Notes: generated by a model not told the origin, from the sequence alone. Counted from the first letter of the stretch, positions 24,445-38,235 are shown. The stretch is DNA of 64,000 bases from Aldrovandia affinis (GCA_029706075.1 JAINUG010000521.1:1-64000), one strand, 5' to 3'. Numbers and translations: made by a program.

Positions 24445-25391
24445 CTCTAGACAGTCGTAGTCAGCTGTTCAAAAAAGTAGTAACGTTAGGCATTTGCATG
24501 CAGTGACCCTAGCCAACTCTTAAGGGTGCAGTGAACTTGTAAGCTAAGTTAGTTTAACAATCTTAGTATACAGTATATGCGCAATGTTAGTTAGCCAGCG
24601 ATTTCTACTTTGGCTGCCTCGTTACAAAACATTTAACAGCCTTGCTTGCTGGTTGTTGATTGTTGCTAAACGCCCGAGCAACTGAAGAATGGTTACGTTA
24701 AGTTAGTCGTCACACAGATCAGTGAGACTTGACAGTTGTTATTAACTAGCTCGCAATTGTTAGCTATCTTAGGAAACCAAGATTGGATGTCTACCCCTAA
24801 CATTATTGTGTTAGCAGTGATAACGGGTTCTCGAGGTTAACTAGCTGGCTAAACATAGCTAGAAGAAAACATACTAGGTCAGAGTTAGCTATGCTGAACG
24901 ATTAGCTAGATGGTTAACGTTAGTTAACCAGGCTCGCTAATGCGTTTCCAAGATGAGTGAAGTGTTTCAAACGAGCTATCGAGCCAGCTCATGGTGTCAA
25001 CCAACTAAACGTTTAAAGTTCAATAGCTAGCTCAATTGAGCAATAGATAACATGAACGTTTTCTGAATTGGCTAGCTACATACCAAATCGGATGTATGCT
25101 AGCTAGCTAGCCAAGACTAGATCTATGCTACCGTTAGCTAACTCCGTATAAGAAATGTTAGCGATAGCTAGCGAGCTTACTAACCGCTATCTTATTTACC
25201 CTACAACTCAGACTCTGGAAAACACCAGTTAGCCAACTAGCTAGTACTTGGCTACTTTAGGACTAAGATAACTCCATAGACGCTAGTTAGCTAACGGTAG
25301 CTTACTAACCTAACGTTTTAAAAAGCGGTAAATGGGCAAAAAGTTGGCCGCCCCTAGCCGCCTGTATTGCCTGTGCCTTGAGCCGGCCCTG
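24445..25391 (+). other. Interior of hAT element A, TAGC-rich
   Basis: No gene seen. Dense in AGCTAGC and GTTAGCTA words. The sister sequence is at 53,600-54,508. Confidence 0.4.
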
Positions 25392-25434
25392 ATCACAAGG
25401 CACAATAATCAGCAAAAAACCAAATAATTCAAAC

Positions 25435-25791
25435 ATGAAAAAGACAAACAAAAGGGAATTATATACAGCCAACAAACGAAGAGAAAAACTAATATGTACA
25501 AAAACAATACTAAAGGTATGTGGTCTTAACGTAGCCCCTTCGCACCTACATCAGAATTAGTGTAATATTGAATCTCTTTTCAGTGTGAGTCCATCTGGCC
25601 TGCAGGTGGCAGCAATGCGCTTAGCAGCGTTTAATCTCTGCCATTACCTCTACAAGAAGAAGAATTTCGGGTTAGCAGTTTGCTCATTCAAACGAATAAA
25701 TAAAAAGAGAACGAGAATTGCGTCAGGATGAAAAATGTCATTGGAGAATCAAACCGAGGAAGCGGAACATAACACGAGCGAATAAGGGTAT
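25435..25791 (+). other. Candidate 5' UTR exons of ZNF unit 2
   Basis: Same splice-like arrangement as unit 1: ACTAAAG before GTATGT near 25,515, acceptor CTCTTTTCAG near 25,583, second donor GAATAAGG before GTATGT near 25,790. Confidence 0.4.
25599..25612 (+). promoter_or_regulatory. CTCF-like motif, unit 2
   Basis: CCTGCAGGTGGCAG, identical to unit 1 and in the same exon position. Confidence 0.45.
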
Positions 25792-25890
25792 GTTTAAAAA
25801 AAAAAAGTAGTGCTGGTGGCTAGTTTTGTTTCGCGCTAGCAGGATCCTCCTGTAACACACGAGCCTCTCATCTGGGCCTGATTTACCGAT

Positions 25891-26095
25891 CCATTATCTT
25901 AATCCAGAGCGATTTACGCCGTTTAAATGCATTTACCTACATCCATTTATACGGCTGGATATTTACTGAAGCAACTGGGGATACCTACCTTGCTCAAGGG
26001 TGCAATGGCAAAGCCCCAACTGGGAATCTAACCTGAAACTTTTGCGTTACAAGCCCAGTTCCTTCACCATTATACTACAGTGCAGCAAATGCAAT
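25891..26095 (-). repeat. tRNA-derived SINE, minus strand, unit 2
   Basis: Equivalent to 14,440-14,630, with a fuller L2-like tail (AATCCAGAGCGATTTACGCC). Confidence 0.5.
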
Positions 26096-26820
26096 TGGGC
26101 TGCAGAACTCTCCACTGCCGCTCTTACACAGGTTGTCCGTTTATATATAAAAATATATATATATATTTAACCAGATATTAGTTTAGATAACTACTCGATT
26201 CTGCTCGTCTGTCAAGTGTGCTTTGTTTTTGCATATATTTACATATATATATGTATATACAGGGGTGCACATAAGTGGTACGCCAGTAGGCACTCGCGTG
26301 TTAATTGCGTACCAAGCTAGACGATAAACTTTTTAAACATACGCGACTTTACGTTTGATCAGTCCATCACTGGTAAGTTAATTAACGAACTAGTTTACTG
26401 ATACACGTTTGGTTTGATACTCACAAGTTGTGGCTGGAAACGTCGTTGGCAGAACCCATAGTGTGTAAAATAATATCAATATAGAACAGGCATTCTATCG
26501 CCAAACTTGGCACGGTTTGCTAACTAGGTAATGTTCGCTAAAGACTGCTGCACACTAATCAATAAGACGAGATACTGGATAATTATCCATGTCATGTGAG
26601 CTATCATATGGATCAAAGCTCATGCTAAACTATTTTAATCATTTACAGTCATTTATACATGCTGATTTATTGACTTTTCTTTTAATATTGCCCAATTTGC
26701 CCACTGAAATCTGAAAAACGTTTATAGCAGTGATGCATGTGTGTGTCAACACACTTCTCTCCTCTGATGCAGTAGGACCAGTTTGATTCAGGCTAAATCC
26801 CTTCTGCTGTTTCCCTGCAG
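26096..26820 (+). other. ZNF unit 2 intron 2
   Basis: Non-coding. Ends in acceptor TTTCCCTGCAG at 26,820. A (TA)n run lies near 26,150. Confidence 0.4.
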
Positions 26821-26856
26821 GAGCTGCACTTCTGCATAGCTTTGAGCAGCAGTGTG

Positions 26857-27951
<1,095 letters not shown>

Positions 27952-28061
27952 AAAGCCCTATAAATGTACTCAGTGTGAGGAAGCTCATTTGTTTTAGCCC
28001 TACACATGTACAAGTTTTAACAGTCATTTAAATCACCACCTGAAAATTCATACAAGTGAAT

Positions 28062-29413
28062 AACCCAACAGATGTGTGAATTGAGGGAAGTGCTTGAATA
28101 AAAATGCAGTTTGAACAGGAACTGGAGAATTCATTCAGGTGAGAATTCATTTAGGTAAAAAAACCATACAATTGTACCCAGTTTGCAACACAATTGAATA
28201 AGTTATCTAATTGAATCTGACGTGGGAGAAACAGCCTCTCATTTTTACTCTGCAGCCAACCAGCTGAGCCAACACAATTACCCAACAATAATTCACCATA
28301 TACTATAGGTTGCACATTACGGAATTACTGCACAATACCTTCACCACATAATACAAAACATAGGCAATGCCGGTAGCCTAATAATGTCATTCTTTCAAAC
28401 TAGTTATCATCAGCAGTATAGATTAAGTAGTTCAACAACAGATTCCAGTACCGAACAACAGTGGTTAGAAAATACCCATTGATGTTTCAGAAAATACCCA
28501 TTGGTGTTTCGCAATTGCTAGATTGTTGTAATGTTTCACTTTTCCAATTATATGAACTGCCTGTTGCCAGCAAAGAAAACAAATCCTACATATTATTTGG
28601 GGAATCAAATATGTTTTTCAAAGTCATATTTATTATACCATGTTAAATTAAAGATTCAATTTGTGAAAACGTTTGTAACTCTTATATCATTTCAAATAGT
28701 TCACACCTCAAGGCTCCCTGAAGTGACCATCCTCTGGATAAAGCCCACACCATCTATAAAACGATTAATTGTTGTCAGTTTTATCCAACAACCACTGCAG
28801 CCTGCAATGCAGTGCGCAGTGAAACACACTAGTACACAGATGCAGGTGTCATACTGTGGATCTATATCAGTGTAGATGGAACAATATATATATATACTGT
28901 ATATACATATGTCATTTAAATGATAAAATATTACCAAGGTCGTGAGACCAGATTTATTGTTTCGGAAATGTTTACATGAATGAAATGTGTAAAACTAATC
29001 AAAAGGTTCTTAAAAGGGGAAATGTTTTCCATTTGATGAGGGACCCCCTGAGGCTCCTTCAGAGACCCATGTGGGAGCCCCTGTTCTACAGCGCAGGCTT
29101 ACCCAATTGTGTTGACTTGGACATAAAGGCTGTTATTAGCTTGAAGTTCTGAAATATGTTTTGAATTCAGATTTGTCTTGAGTAAAGAGTAAAATAAAGG
29201 TAATATTTTATCTCAGTCTGTCTCAAGTTTATTGCTGGTATCTCATTTGTTTTTAATGAGTAACATCAGCATGTGTAGTAACACAAACTTTATTTGTTTG
29301 ACTATTAAAGGTTATTATTTTCTCAATGAAGTTTAATGCTGAAATCATTTTCAGTTTTCAATCAATTTGTTTGAACATTGTTTTGTTGTTTTAAATTGTT
29401 GTATTTTTCTTAC
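28062..29413 (+). other. ZNF unit 2 3' region
   Basis: Non-coding 3' sequence: a block shared with unit 3 (GTGGGAGAAACAGCC), about 600 bp not obvious elsewhere in the window (28,300-28,880), a (TA)n run near 28,890, then the conserved GATGAGGGACCCCCTGAGG block (29,035) and AATAAA at 29,193. Confidence 0.4.
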
Positions 29414-29488
29414 CTGCTCAGAGACTACAGATGAAACGGAGCCTCTGAGCTGAATCTGGTACAAAATAGTGGATGCACTGACATCCAT
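29414..29488 (-). other. Antisense exon-like ORF, unit 2
   Basis: Intact 25-codon ORF plus GTAAGAAAA donor, identical in layout to 17,899-17,973. Confidence 0.4.
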
Positions 29489-29863
29489 GTTGAAAATCAT
29501 ATGCTGTCCCTGTAAAAGTAAACCTGTATGTCCTAATGAATTACTGTTAAAAAGAAAATCAAATAAATAAATGAATCAAACTCATGAGTCATAAAATCGC
29601 TCTTATTTGACAACTGTCCCTTGTTTCAGTGTGAGTTTTAATTGCTGTTACACATACCTGTACTGAAAGGTTTTATTGAAGCTCCAAGTCATTTTTGTGA
29701 GTAATTGACACTCAGTGGACTGTTGTGTTGATGCTTTTGGATTTGGGTTAGTGCTGGATGTGACCTGGAGTTAAACTCCAAATGGAGGATCCAGTGTTGT
29801 AAGGCTGTTTCCCATCTGTCGGTGTCTGAAGAAAATCACAAGACCCAAATTTAACTACTAAAG

Positions 29864-30110
29864 TGGTTCTGTGTAGCTCAGTAGGTAGAGCATGGCGCTG
29901 GCAACGTTCGATTCCCACTAAAACCACATATACTGAAAAAACTATTTATGCAGTTGTGAGGGGTTCAGGAGAATCGCCCCCAGTGTCTGTTATATTCAAA
30001 AACTTTTATACTGGTTCTGTGTGGCTCAGTTGGTAGAGCACTGAAAAACTGCACTGAAAAATGCATGCATTCACTACTGTAAGTTTGGATAAAAGCACCT
30101 GCTAAAATGA
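29864..30110 (+). repeat. tRNA-derived SINE heads, unit 3 (degraded)
   Basis: Same pair as in other units, but with internal deletions: box B of the second head is lost near 30,045, and the finger-linker relic is reduced to GTGAGGGGTTCAGGAGAAT. Confidence 0.6.
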
Positions 30111-30372
30111 TGGACTTGTGGGAAGACAATTGATGAAACCGCTTTCTCAAGAAATGTTCACACTAGAAACCCTTACAAAGGTTTTGTTCAGTTTTGAAGG
30201 ACTTCTCAGAAAAGTGGTGTTAGAATAATCACAGTGGAATATTTGAGAGAATACATAAGTGAGAGAAATCATGTTTGCTATGTAGTTACACATTTCTTAA
30301 CATCTGTGATTAAAATGTGATTACCTTTTGTTTGTATGATTGTTGATTACCTTTAAATGTCTGTTAATCTTA

Positions 30373-30459
30373 TGTGGAATGTGCAGTCCCTACATTAAGT
30401 ATGTTTGAAATGCAATTTCAATTAATATAATTTTGAGTGCTTAACGTTCCTCCACCACG
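30373..30459 (+). repeat. LTR-like segment, unit 3 (truncated)
   Basis: Only the first ~87 bp remain. A deletion joins CCACCACG directly to AAGGAAAGTTTGCG, removing the TATA box and AATAAA. Confidence 0.5.
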
Positions 30460-30589
30460 AAGGAAAGTTTGCGTAACACTGTAAATAAATGGGTAATTTT
30501 TTTGAGTCATCAAAACTCTGGACTGTTGTTGATGTTTTGGGAGGCCCAAGGTACGAGCTCTTGGATTTGGGTTAGTGATATGAAATATC

Positions 30590-30680
30590 GATGGATCGAT
30601 AGATAGATAGATACTTTAGTGATCCCTGAGGGGAAATGAAGGCATCAGGCAGCATTAGGCTATCACAAGGCACACAAGAC
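30590..30680 (-). repeat. LINE 3'-end fragment, unit 3
   Basis: GATA-tailed terminus (GATAGATAGATAGATACTTTA), uninterrupted in this unit. Confidence 0.5.
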
Positions 30681-30719
30681 AAACATTATGGGAATCGGCA
30701 ATAATTTTAAAAAAATGTA

Positions 30720-31312
30720 AACATGAAAAAGACAGTCAAAAGGGAATTATGTACAGCCAACAAACTAAGAGAAAAACTAATATGTACAAAAACAATACTA
30801 AAGGTATGTGGTCTTAACGTAGCCCCTTTGCACCTACATCAGAATTAGTGTACTATTCCCCCCTAGAGATCCCCCCTTCCCCCATTCTCCCCATCCCCAC
30901 TGTGCAATATAAGCCATTTCAGTGCAATATCTGGTGCAATATTTATCTACGGTACAGTGCAATATGTGCAGATTTAATTTAAGTAGCCTATATTTTGTGT
31001 TTTTGTGTATTATATATATATATATATATATTTTTTTTTCATTATTGTTGGGTATTTTTCTACTTTTCTATTTTTTCTACTACTGTTGGTATACTCTTTT
31101 CAGTATGAGTCCATCTGGCCTGCAGGTGGCAGCAATGTGCTTAGCAGCGTTGAATCTCTGCCATTACCTCTACAAGAAGAAGAAGAACTTCGGGTTAGCA
31201 GTTTGCTCATTCAAACGAATAAATAAAAAGAGAACGAGAATTGCATCAGGATGAAAAAGGTCATTGGAGAATCAAACCGAGGAAGCGGAACATAACACGA
31301 GCGAATAAGGGT
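30720..31312 (+). other. Candidate 5' UTR exons of ZNF unit 3
   Basis: As in units 1-2, but the short intron carries about 230 bp of extra sequence (from about 30,855), including a pyrimidine-rich run, GTGCAATAT repeats and a (TA)n run. The acceptor CTCTTTTCAG at about 31,102 remains. Confidence 0.35.
31119..31132 (+). promoter_or_regulatory. CTCF-like motif, unit 3
   Basis: CCTGCAGGTGGCAG, unchanged although the surrounding intron is rearranged. Confidence 0.45.
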
Positions 31313-31415
31313 ATGTTTTAAATAAATAAATAAATAGATAGTGCTGGTGGCTAGTTTTGTTTAGCGCTAGCAGGATCCTCCAGTAGCACACGTGCCTTCC
31401 GTCTGGGCCTGATTT

Positions 31416-31648
31416 AGAGATACATTATCTTAATCCAGAGCCGTTTAAATGCATTTAATGCCGTTTACGCCGTTTAAATGCATTTACCTACATCCATTTA
31501 TACGGCTGGATATTTACTGAAGCAACTGGGGATACCTACCTTGCTCAAGGGTGCAATGGCAAAGCCCCAACTGGGAATCTAACCGGAAACTTTTGCGTTA
31601 CAAGCCCAGTTCCTTCACCATTATACTACAGTGCAGCAAATGCAACTC
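31416..31648 (-). repeat. tRNA-derived SINE, minus strand, unit 3
   Basis: Same SINE as at 14,440. The L2-like tail side carries a small duplication of GCCGTTTAAATGCATTTA. Confidence 0.5.
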
Positions 31649-32333
31649 GGCTGCAGAACTCTCCACTGCCGCTCTTACACAGGTTGTCCGTTTATATATT
31701 TAACCAGATATTAGTTTAGATAACTACTCGATTCTGCTCGTCTGTCAATTGTGCTTTGTTTTTGCATATATTTACCAGATATATAGTTAAGTGGTACGCC
31801 AGTAGGCACTCGCGTGTTCATTGCGTATCAAGCTAGACGATAAACTTTTTAAACATACGCGACTTTACGTTTGATCAGTCCATCACTGGTAAGTTAATTA
31901 ACGAACTAGTTTACTGATACACGTTTGGTTTGATACTCACAAGTTGTGGCTGGAAACGTCGTTGACAGAACCCATAGTGTGTAAAATAATATCAATATAG
32001 AACAGGCATTCTATCGCCAAACTTGGCACGGTTTGCTAACTAGGTAATGTTCGCTAAAGACTGCTGCACACTAATCAATAAGACGAGATACTGGATAATT
32101 ATCCATGTCATTTGAGCTATCATATGGATCAAAGCTCATAAACTATTTTAATCATTTACAGTCATTTATACATGCTGATTTATTGACTTTTCTTTGAATA
32201 TTGCCCAATTTGCCCACTGAAATCTGAAAAAAGTTTATAGCAGTGATGCATGTGTGTGTCAACACACTTCTCTCCTCTGATGCAGTAGGACCAGTTTGAT
32301 TCAGGCTAAATCCCTTCTGCTGTTTCCCTGCAG
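31649..32333 (+). other. ZNF unit 3 intron 2
   Basis: Non-coding. Ends in acceptor TTTCCCTGCAG at 32,333. Confidence 0.4.
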
Positions 32334-32369
32334 GAGCTGCACTTCTGCATAGCTTTGAGCAGCAGTGTG

Positions 32370-34883
32370 ATGCAGGCAGTAGTCTGTCTGAGACTGGACA
32401 CTGAGACAACACTACCAGAGCTCACTGAGCAGCACAGCATCAGACAGAAACAAGAGGAACTCCGTGGACTGGATTCTGTCCACATGGCACAGTCAGAGAC
32501 AGAGTGTGCTGCTCCAGGTCTCCACACACTGGAGCCAGAGTGTGTTACAGCACACAGCGGGGTCAGTGATCTACACCACACACACACATCACTGATAAAG
32601 ACAGAAACTGATCTGGGCTCCACCCACACTGGGGATCTTATTAAGACAGAGAGCCTTGACAGCACAGAGCTGGGATATGTACCCCACCTGCATCCTGACC
32701 AGATCAAAACAGAGACTGATGATGGAGGCTACCTTAAAGCTGAACCGGACAGCGACTTGCAGGACATTAAATGTGTCATTATTAAATCTGATCGAATGTG
32801 TGAATCCAGTGAAAGTTTAGTTAGTGAGCCCATGAATATCAATAAGCAATCTAATTTAAATGACCGCTTGAGAATTCATACAGTTGAAAAGCCCTACAAA
32901 TGTACTGAAGAAGTGTGGGAAGTGTTTTATTAAAAAAAACCAGAAATCTGAAAATTTAAATCAGAGAAGTGTTTTAATTGGCAATCTTCTTTAAAAATAC
33001 ACAAGAAAATTCACACAGGTGAAAAGCCCTACAACTGTACTGACTGTGGAGACTGTTTTAACTGTGCATGCAGTTTAATTAAACACCAAATGACTCATGC
33101 AGGTGAAAAGCATTTCAAATGCACACATTGTGAGAAGTGTTTTAATAGGCATGTCATTTAAATACCCACTTGAAAAACTCATGCAAGTGAAAAGGGTAAA
33201 AAGCCCTACAAATGTACTGAATGTGGGAAGTGTTTTAATCGGCAGTCTTATTTTAAAAAACACCAGACGATTCACGCAGGTAAAAAGCCCTACAAATGTA
33301 TTGAATGTGGGAAGTGTTTTAATCAGCAGTCTTATTTAAAAAGACACCAGATGATTCACGCAGGTGAAAAGCCCTACAAGTGTACTCAGTGTGGGAAGTG
33401 TTTTTCTACGCAAGGTAATTTAATTACTCACTTGAAAATTCATGCAAGTGAAAAGCCCTATAAATGTACTCAGTGTGAGAAGTGTTTTACCCAACACGCT
33501 CATTTAAGGTGTCACCTGAGAATTCATACAGGTGAAAAGCCCTACACATGTACTGAATGTGGGAAGTGTTTTAATCAGCAGTCTTCTTTAAAAAAACACC
33601 AGACGATTCACGCAGGTAAAAGGCCCTACAAATGTACTGAATGTGGGAAGGGTTTTAATCGGCAGTCTTATTTTAAAAAACACCAGACGATTCACGCAGG
33701 TAAAAAGCCCTACAAATGTATTGAATGTGGGAAGTGTTTTAATCAGCAGTCTTATTTAAAAAAACACCAGATGATTCACACAGGTGAAAAGCCCTACAAG
33801 TGTACTCAGTGTGGGAAGTGTTTTTCCCAGAAATCCCATTTAAATGAGCACAATAAAATTCACACAGGTGAAAAGCCCTACAAATGTACTGACTGTGGGA
33901 AGTGTTTTAAGTTTACACGCAGTTTAATTAAACACCAAAGGACTCATGCAGGTGAAAAGTCTTTCAAATGCACACATTGTGAGAAGTGTTTTAATAGGCA
34001 AGGTAATTTAATTACCCACTTGAAAATTCATGCAAGTGAAAAGCCCTATAAATGTACTCAGTGTGAGAAGCGTTTTACCCAACACGCTAATTTAAGGTGT
34101 CACCTGAGAATTCATACAGGTGAAAAGCCCTTCACATGTACTGAATGTGGGAAGTGTTTTAATCAGCAGTCTTCTTTAAAAAAACACCAGACGATTCACG
34201 CAGGTAAAAAGCTCTACAAGTGTACTGAGTGTGGGAAGTGTTTTAATCACAAGTCTAATTTAAATCACCACCTGAAAATTCATACAGGTGAAAAGCCGTA
34301 CAAATGTACTCAGTGTGGGAAGTGTTTTAGCCAAGACAGTTATTTAAAGTACCATCTGAGAATTCATACAGGTGAAAAGCCGTACAAATGTACTCAGTGT
34401 GAGAAGTGTTTTAGCCAAGCATGTAATTTAAATACCCACTTGAAAATGCATACAGGTGAAAAGCCCTACAAATGTACTCAGTGTGGGAAGTGTTTTAGCC
34501 AAGGCAGTCATTTAAAGTACCATCTGAGAATTCATACAGGTGAAAAGCCGTACAAATGTACTCAGTGTGGGAAGTGTTTTAGCCAAGACAGTTATTTAAA
34601 GTACCATCTGAGAATTCATACAGGTGAAAAGCCCTTCACATGTACTGAATGTGGGAAGTGTTTTAATCAGCAGTCTTCTTTAAAAAAACACCAGACTATT
34701 CACGCAGGTAAAAAGCCCTACAAGTGTACTCAGTGTGGGAAGTGTTTTAATCAGAAGTCTAATTTAAATCACCACCTGAAAATTCATACAAGTGAAAAGC
34801 CCTACAAATGTACTGAGTGTGGGAAGTGTTTTAATCACAAGTCTAATTTAAATCAGCACCTGAAAATTCATACAAGTGAATAG
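32370..34883 (+). pseudogene. C2H2 zinc-finger gene, unit 3 (frame broken before a 20-finger array)
   Basis: The N-terminal part (32,370-32,933, 187 aa) has the same SUMO-motif region as the other units. It ends at a stop where the first finger is corrupted (GAAGTGTGGGAAGTGTTTTAT). The next 240 bases hold finger pieces in shifting frames, including one extra A near 33,175. From 33,174 the original frame is open again to 34,883 and encodes about 20 consecutive canonical fingers, the longest array in the window; the first ATG there is at 33,351. HAGKKP linkers mix with HTGEKP and HASEKP. Either the gene is dead, or an N-terminally short array protein is made from 33,351. I consider the first more likely. 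Confidence 0.7.
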
Positions 34884-35977
34884 CCCTACAGATGTGTGAA
34901 TTGAGGGAAGTGCTTGAATAAAAATGCAGTTTGAACAGGAACTGGAGAATTCCTTCAGGTGAGAATTCATTTAGGTAAAAAAAAACATACAATTGTACCC
35001 AGTTTGCAACACAATTGAATAAGTGATCTAATTTAATCTGATGTGGGAGAAACAGCAGCCTCTCCTTTTCACTCTGCTGCCAACCTGCTAAGCTGCCCAG
35101 AAGTTGTGCCAGAGAGCATCACTTCCTGTGCTTCTGGCACAGGCAGACTGCTTTCAAAGTCTTAAAATGTTGTTTCTTCATTTTCTGACCCAAATATGTA
35201 TTTAATTGCCTATGTGATATTATGATATACATGTCTATATAGAATATAATGATATATTAGAGTCTTTAAAAGGTTGAACACAGGCAGTACAGTGTGAACA
35301 GGGATTGTGCAAGCAGCTGTGTCACGTGTATGTGAAAAAACCTCTTTCCAGACTCAGGCCATTACTCAGTTACTGCACAATAACTTCATCACATAATATC
35401 ATTTTGTGAATTGTCAATGTAGGCAATAACGTAAAAATGCCATGCTTTCAAACTAGTTATCATCAGGGATATACTGTAGATTAAGTAGTGTACCAACAGA
35501 TTCCAGTATCGAACAACAGCGGTTTGAAAATACCCATTGATGTTTCACAATTGCTAAATTGTTGTAATGTTTCTTAAAAGGGGAAATGTTTTCCATTTGA
35601 TGAGGGACCCCCTGAGGCTCCTTCAGAGACCCATGTGGGAGCCCCTGTTCTACAGCGCAGGCTTACCCAATTGTGTTGACTTGGACATAAAGGCTGTTAT
35701 TAGCTTGAAGTTCTGAAATATGTTTTGTATTCAGATTTGTCTTGAGTAAAGAGTAAAATAAAGGTAATATTTTATCTCAGTCTGTCTCAAGTTTATTGCT
35801 GGTATCTCATTTGTTTTTAATGAGTAACATCAGCATGTGTAGTAACACAAACTGTATTTGTTTGACTATTAAAGGTTATTATTTTCTCAATGAAGTTTAA
35901 TGCTGAAATCATTTTCAGTTTTCAATCAATTTCTTTGAACATTGTTTTGTTGTTTTAAATTATTGTATTTTTCTTAC
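34884..35977 (+). other. ZNF unit 3 3' region
   Basis: Non-coding. Shares GTGGGAGAAACAGCAGCC with units 2 and 4, then the GATGAGGGACCCCCTGAGG block (about 35,600) and AATAAA at 35,757. No other feature is seen. Confidence 0.4.
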
Positions 35978-36041
35978 CTGCTCAGAGACTACAGCCTCTG
36001 AGCTGAATCTGGTACAAAATAGTGGATGCTCTGACATCCAT
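35978..36041 (-). other. Antisense exon-like ORF, unit 3 (11-bp deletion)
   Basis: Same exon as at 17,899, but 11 bases are deleted in the middle, shifting the frame. The ATG and donor are still present. Confidence 0.4.
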
Positions 36042-36417
36042 ATTGAAAATCATATGCTGTCCCTGTAAAAGTAAACCTGTATGTCCTAATGAATTACTGT
36101 TAAAAAGAAAATCAAATAAATAAATGAATCAAACTCATGAGTCATAAAATCGCTCTTATTTGACAACTGTCCCTTGTTTCAGTGAGAGTTTTAATTGCTG
36201 TTACACATACCTGTACTGAAAGGTTTTATTGAAGCTCCAAGTCATTTTTGTGAGTAATTGACACTCAGTGGACTGTTGTGTTGATGCTTTTGGATTTGGG
36301 TTAGTGCTGGATGTGACCTGGAGTTAAACTCCAAATGGAGGATCCAGTGTTGTAAGGCTGTTTCCCATCTGTCGGTGTCTGAAGAAAATCACAAGACCCA
36401 AATTTAACTACTAAAGT

Positions 36418-36750
36418 GGTTCTGTGTAGCTCAGTAGGTAGAGCATGGCGCTGGCAACGTGTAGGTTGTGGGTTCGATTCCCACTGAAACCACATATACT
36501 GAAAAAAACAATTTATGCAGTTGTGAGGAGCATCAGCGCATCCACACAGGAGAATAAAACGCCCAGCTGTGCAGTGTCCGGTAAAAGTTATAGTAGAAAA
36601 CTTTTATACTGGTTCTGTGTAGCTCAGTTGGTAGAGCACGGTGTTGGCAATGCTTAGGTTGTGGGTTCAATTCCCACTGGGACCACATACACTGAAAAAT
36701 GCATGAATTCACTACTGTAAGTCGCTTTGGATAAAAGCACCTGCTAAAAT
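36418..36750 (+). repeat. Pair of tRNA-derived SINE heads, unit 4
   Basis: Both heads are well preserved. The relic between them reads HQRIHTGE-stop at about 36,529-36,556. Confidence 0.7.
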
Positions 36751-37001
36751 GATGGACTTGTGGGAAGACAATTGATGAAACCGCTTTGTCAAGAAATGTT
36801 CACACTAGAAACCCGTTCAGTTTTGAAGGACTTCTCAGAAAAGTGGTGTTAGAATAATCACAGTGGAATATTTCAGAGAATACATAAGTGAGATAAATCA
36901 CAATTGCTATGTAGTTACACATTTCTTAATATCTGTGATTAAAATGTCATTACCTTTTGTTTGTATGATTACTGATTACCTTTAAATGTCTGTTAATTTT
37001 A

Positions 37002-37480
37002 TGTGGAATGTGCAGTCCCTACATTAAGTATGTTTGAAATGCAATTTCAATTAATATAATTTTGAGTGCTTAACGTTCCTCCACCACGCATTCCAACTTC
37101 CTGATACACAGGACAACGTCTGTACCAGGGAATCCTGATGACGTCATTCAGCCCCGCCTTGTAGGATCGCATTTCCACGTACAGTGAAGATACTGTACAA
37201 GCGGAAATGCGTACCTCAATGCAACATATAAAACTGGAGAGCACGGCAACACACACACACACACACACACACACAACATACAGATACACACACCCGTTCA
37301 CGCATACAGTTGTTGTTCATGAATGTATTGAATTGTGCTTTGCTATTTTCATACGTTATGTTCAATAAATGTCATATTATTTTTCTACAAGGTTGTCTGT
37401 CTTAATGTTGCACTTGTATTTAATTGAGCCAACCTCTTCTAATAAAGAACTTTATTGAATTGTGCTTTGCTATTTTCTGA
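37002..37480 (+). repeat. LTR-like segment, unit 4
   Basis: Full-length copy with an expanded CA repeat (37,250-37,275), TATA box and AATAAA. The 3' end is altered to TTTTCTGA before TTAAT. Confidence 0.45.
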
Positions 37481-37741
37481 TTAATTATTCAGCCGAGTCC
37501 ATCTTACCCAAGTATGGTATTTTAACAACAAGGTGCCCAAAAGGCCCTCTGGTGGTAACCTTGTACAATCAGCTTGTGTGCAGAGTCTATTCAGTTCAAT
37601 GTATTCTTCAATATGATGAAGGAAAGTTTGCGTAACACTGTAAATGAATGGGTAATTTTTTTGAGTCATCAAAACTCTGGACTGTTGTTGATGTTTTGGG
37701 AGGCCTAGGTACGAGCTCTTGGATTTGGGTTAGTGATATAT

Positions 37742-37830
37742 AGATGGATCGATAGATAGATACTTTATTGATCCCTGAGGGGAAATGAAGTTGTCAGGCA
37801 GCATTAGGCTATCACAAGGCACACAAGACA
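37742..37830 (-). repeat. LINE 3'-end fragment, unit 4
   Basis: GATA-tailed terminus, intact, with no hAT insertion. Confidence 0.5.
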
Positions 37831-37864
37831 AAAATTATGTGAATCAGCAATAATATATATATAT

Positions 37865-38235
37865 ATTTTTCAAACATAAAAAAGACAATCAAATGGGAAT
37901 TATGTACAGCCAACAAACAAAGAGAAAAACTAATATGTACAAAAACAATACTAAAGGTATGTGGTCTTAACGTAGCCCCTTCGCACCTACATCAGAATTA
38001 GTGTAATATTGAATCTCTTTTCAGTGTGAGTCCATCTGGCCTGCAGGTGGCAGCAATGCGCTTAGCAGCGTTTAATCTCTGCCATTACCTCTACAAGAAG
38101 AAGAAGAATTTCGGGTTAGCAGTTTGCTCATTCAAACAAATAAATAAAAAGAAAACGAGAATTGCATCAAGATTAAAAAAATGTAATTGGAGAATCAAAC
38201 CGAGGAAGCGAAACATAACACGAGCGAATAAGGGT
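37865..38235 (+). other. Candidate 5' UTR exons of ZNF unit 4
   Basis: Donor ACTAAAG before GTATGT near 37,957, acceptor CTCTTTTCAG near 38,024, second donor GAATAAGG before GTATGT near 38,234. This is the 5' end of the best-preserved gene in the array. Confidence 0.45.
38040..38053 (+). promoter_or_regulatory. CTCF-like motif, unit 4
   Basis: CCTGCAGGTGGCAG, identical to the other units. Confidence 0.45.

Larger units (their letters stand above)
20118..25391 (+). mobile_element. hAT element A, copy 1 (with two nested hATs)
   Basis: The 12-bp terminal inverted repeats are CAGGGCTGGCTC and GAGCCGGCCCTG. The 8-bp target duplication ATCACAAG lies at 20,110-20,117 and 25,392-25,399, diagnostic of hAT. 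Internal sequence is rich in GCTAGC/TAGCTAG. Near 21,215-21,290 is a remnant of a BED-type finger (ELEKPPASFKSHVWEHF), the only transposase coding I can see. It is therefore a non-autonomous, internally deleted element. Two further hAT elements are nested at 21,350-22,897 and 22,915-24,444. A copy at 46,868-54,508 lies at the same place in its unit, and an inverted fragment lies at 61,514-61,776. Confidence 0.85.

Noticed and set aside
33351..34883. Regular ~84-bp repeats that could be mistaken for a CRISPR or satellite array.
   Set aside because: The period and content are exactly tandem C2H2 fingers with HTGEKP-type linkers.
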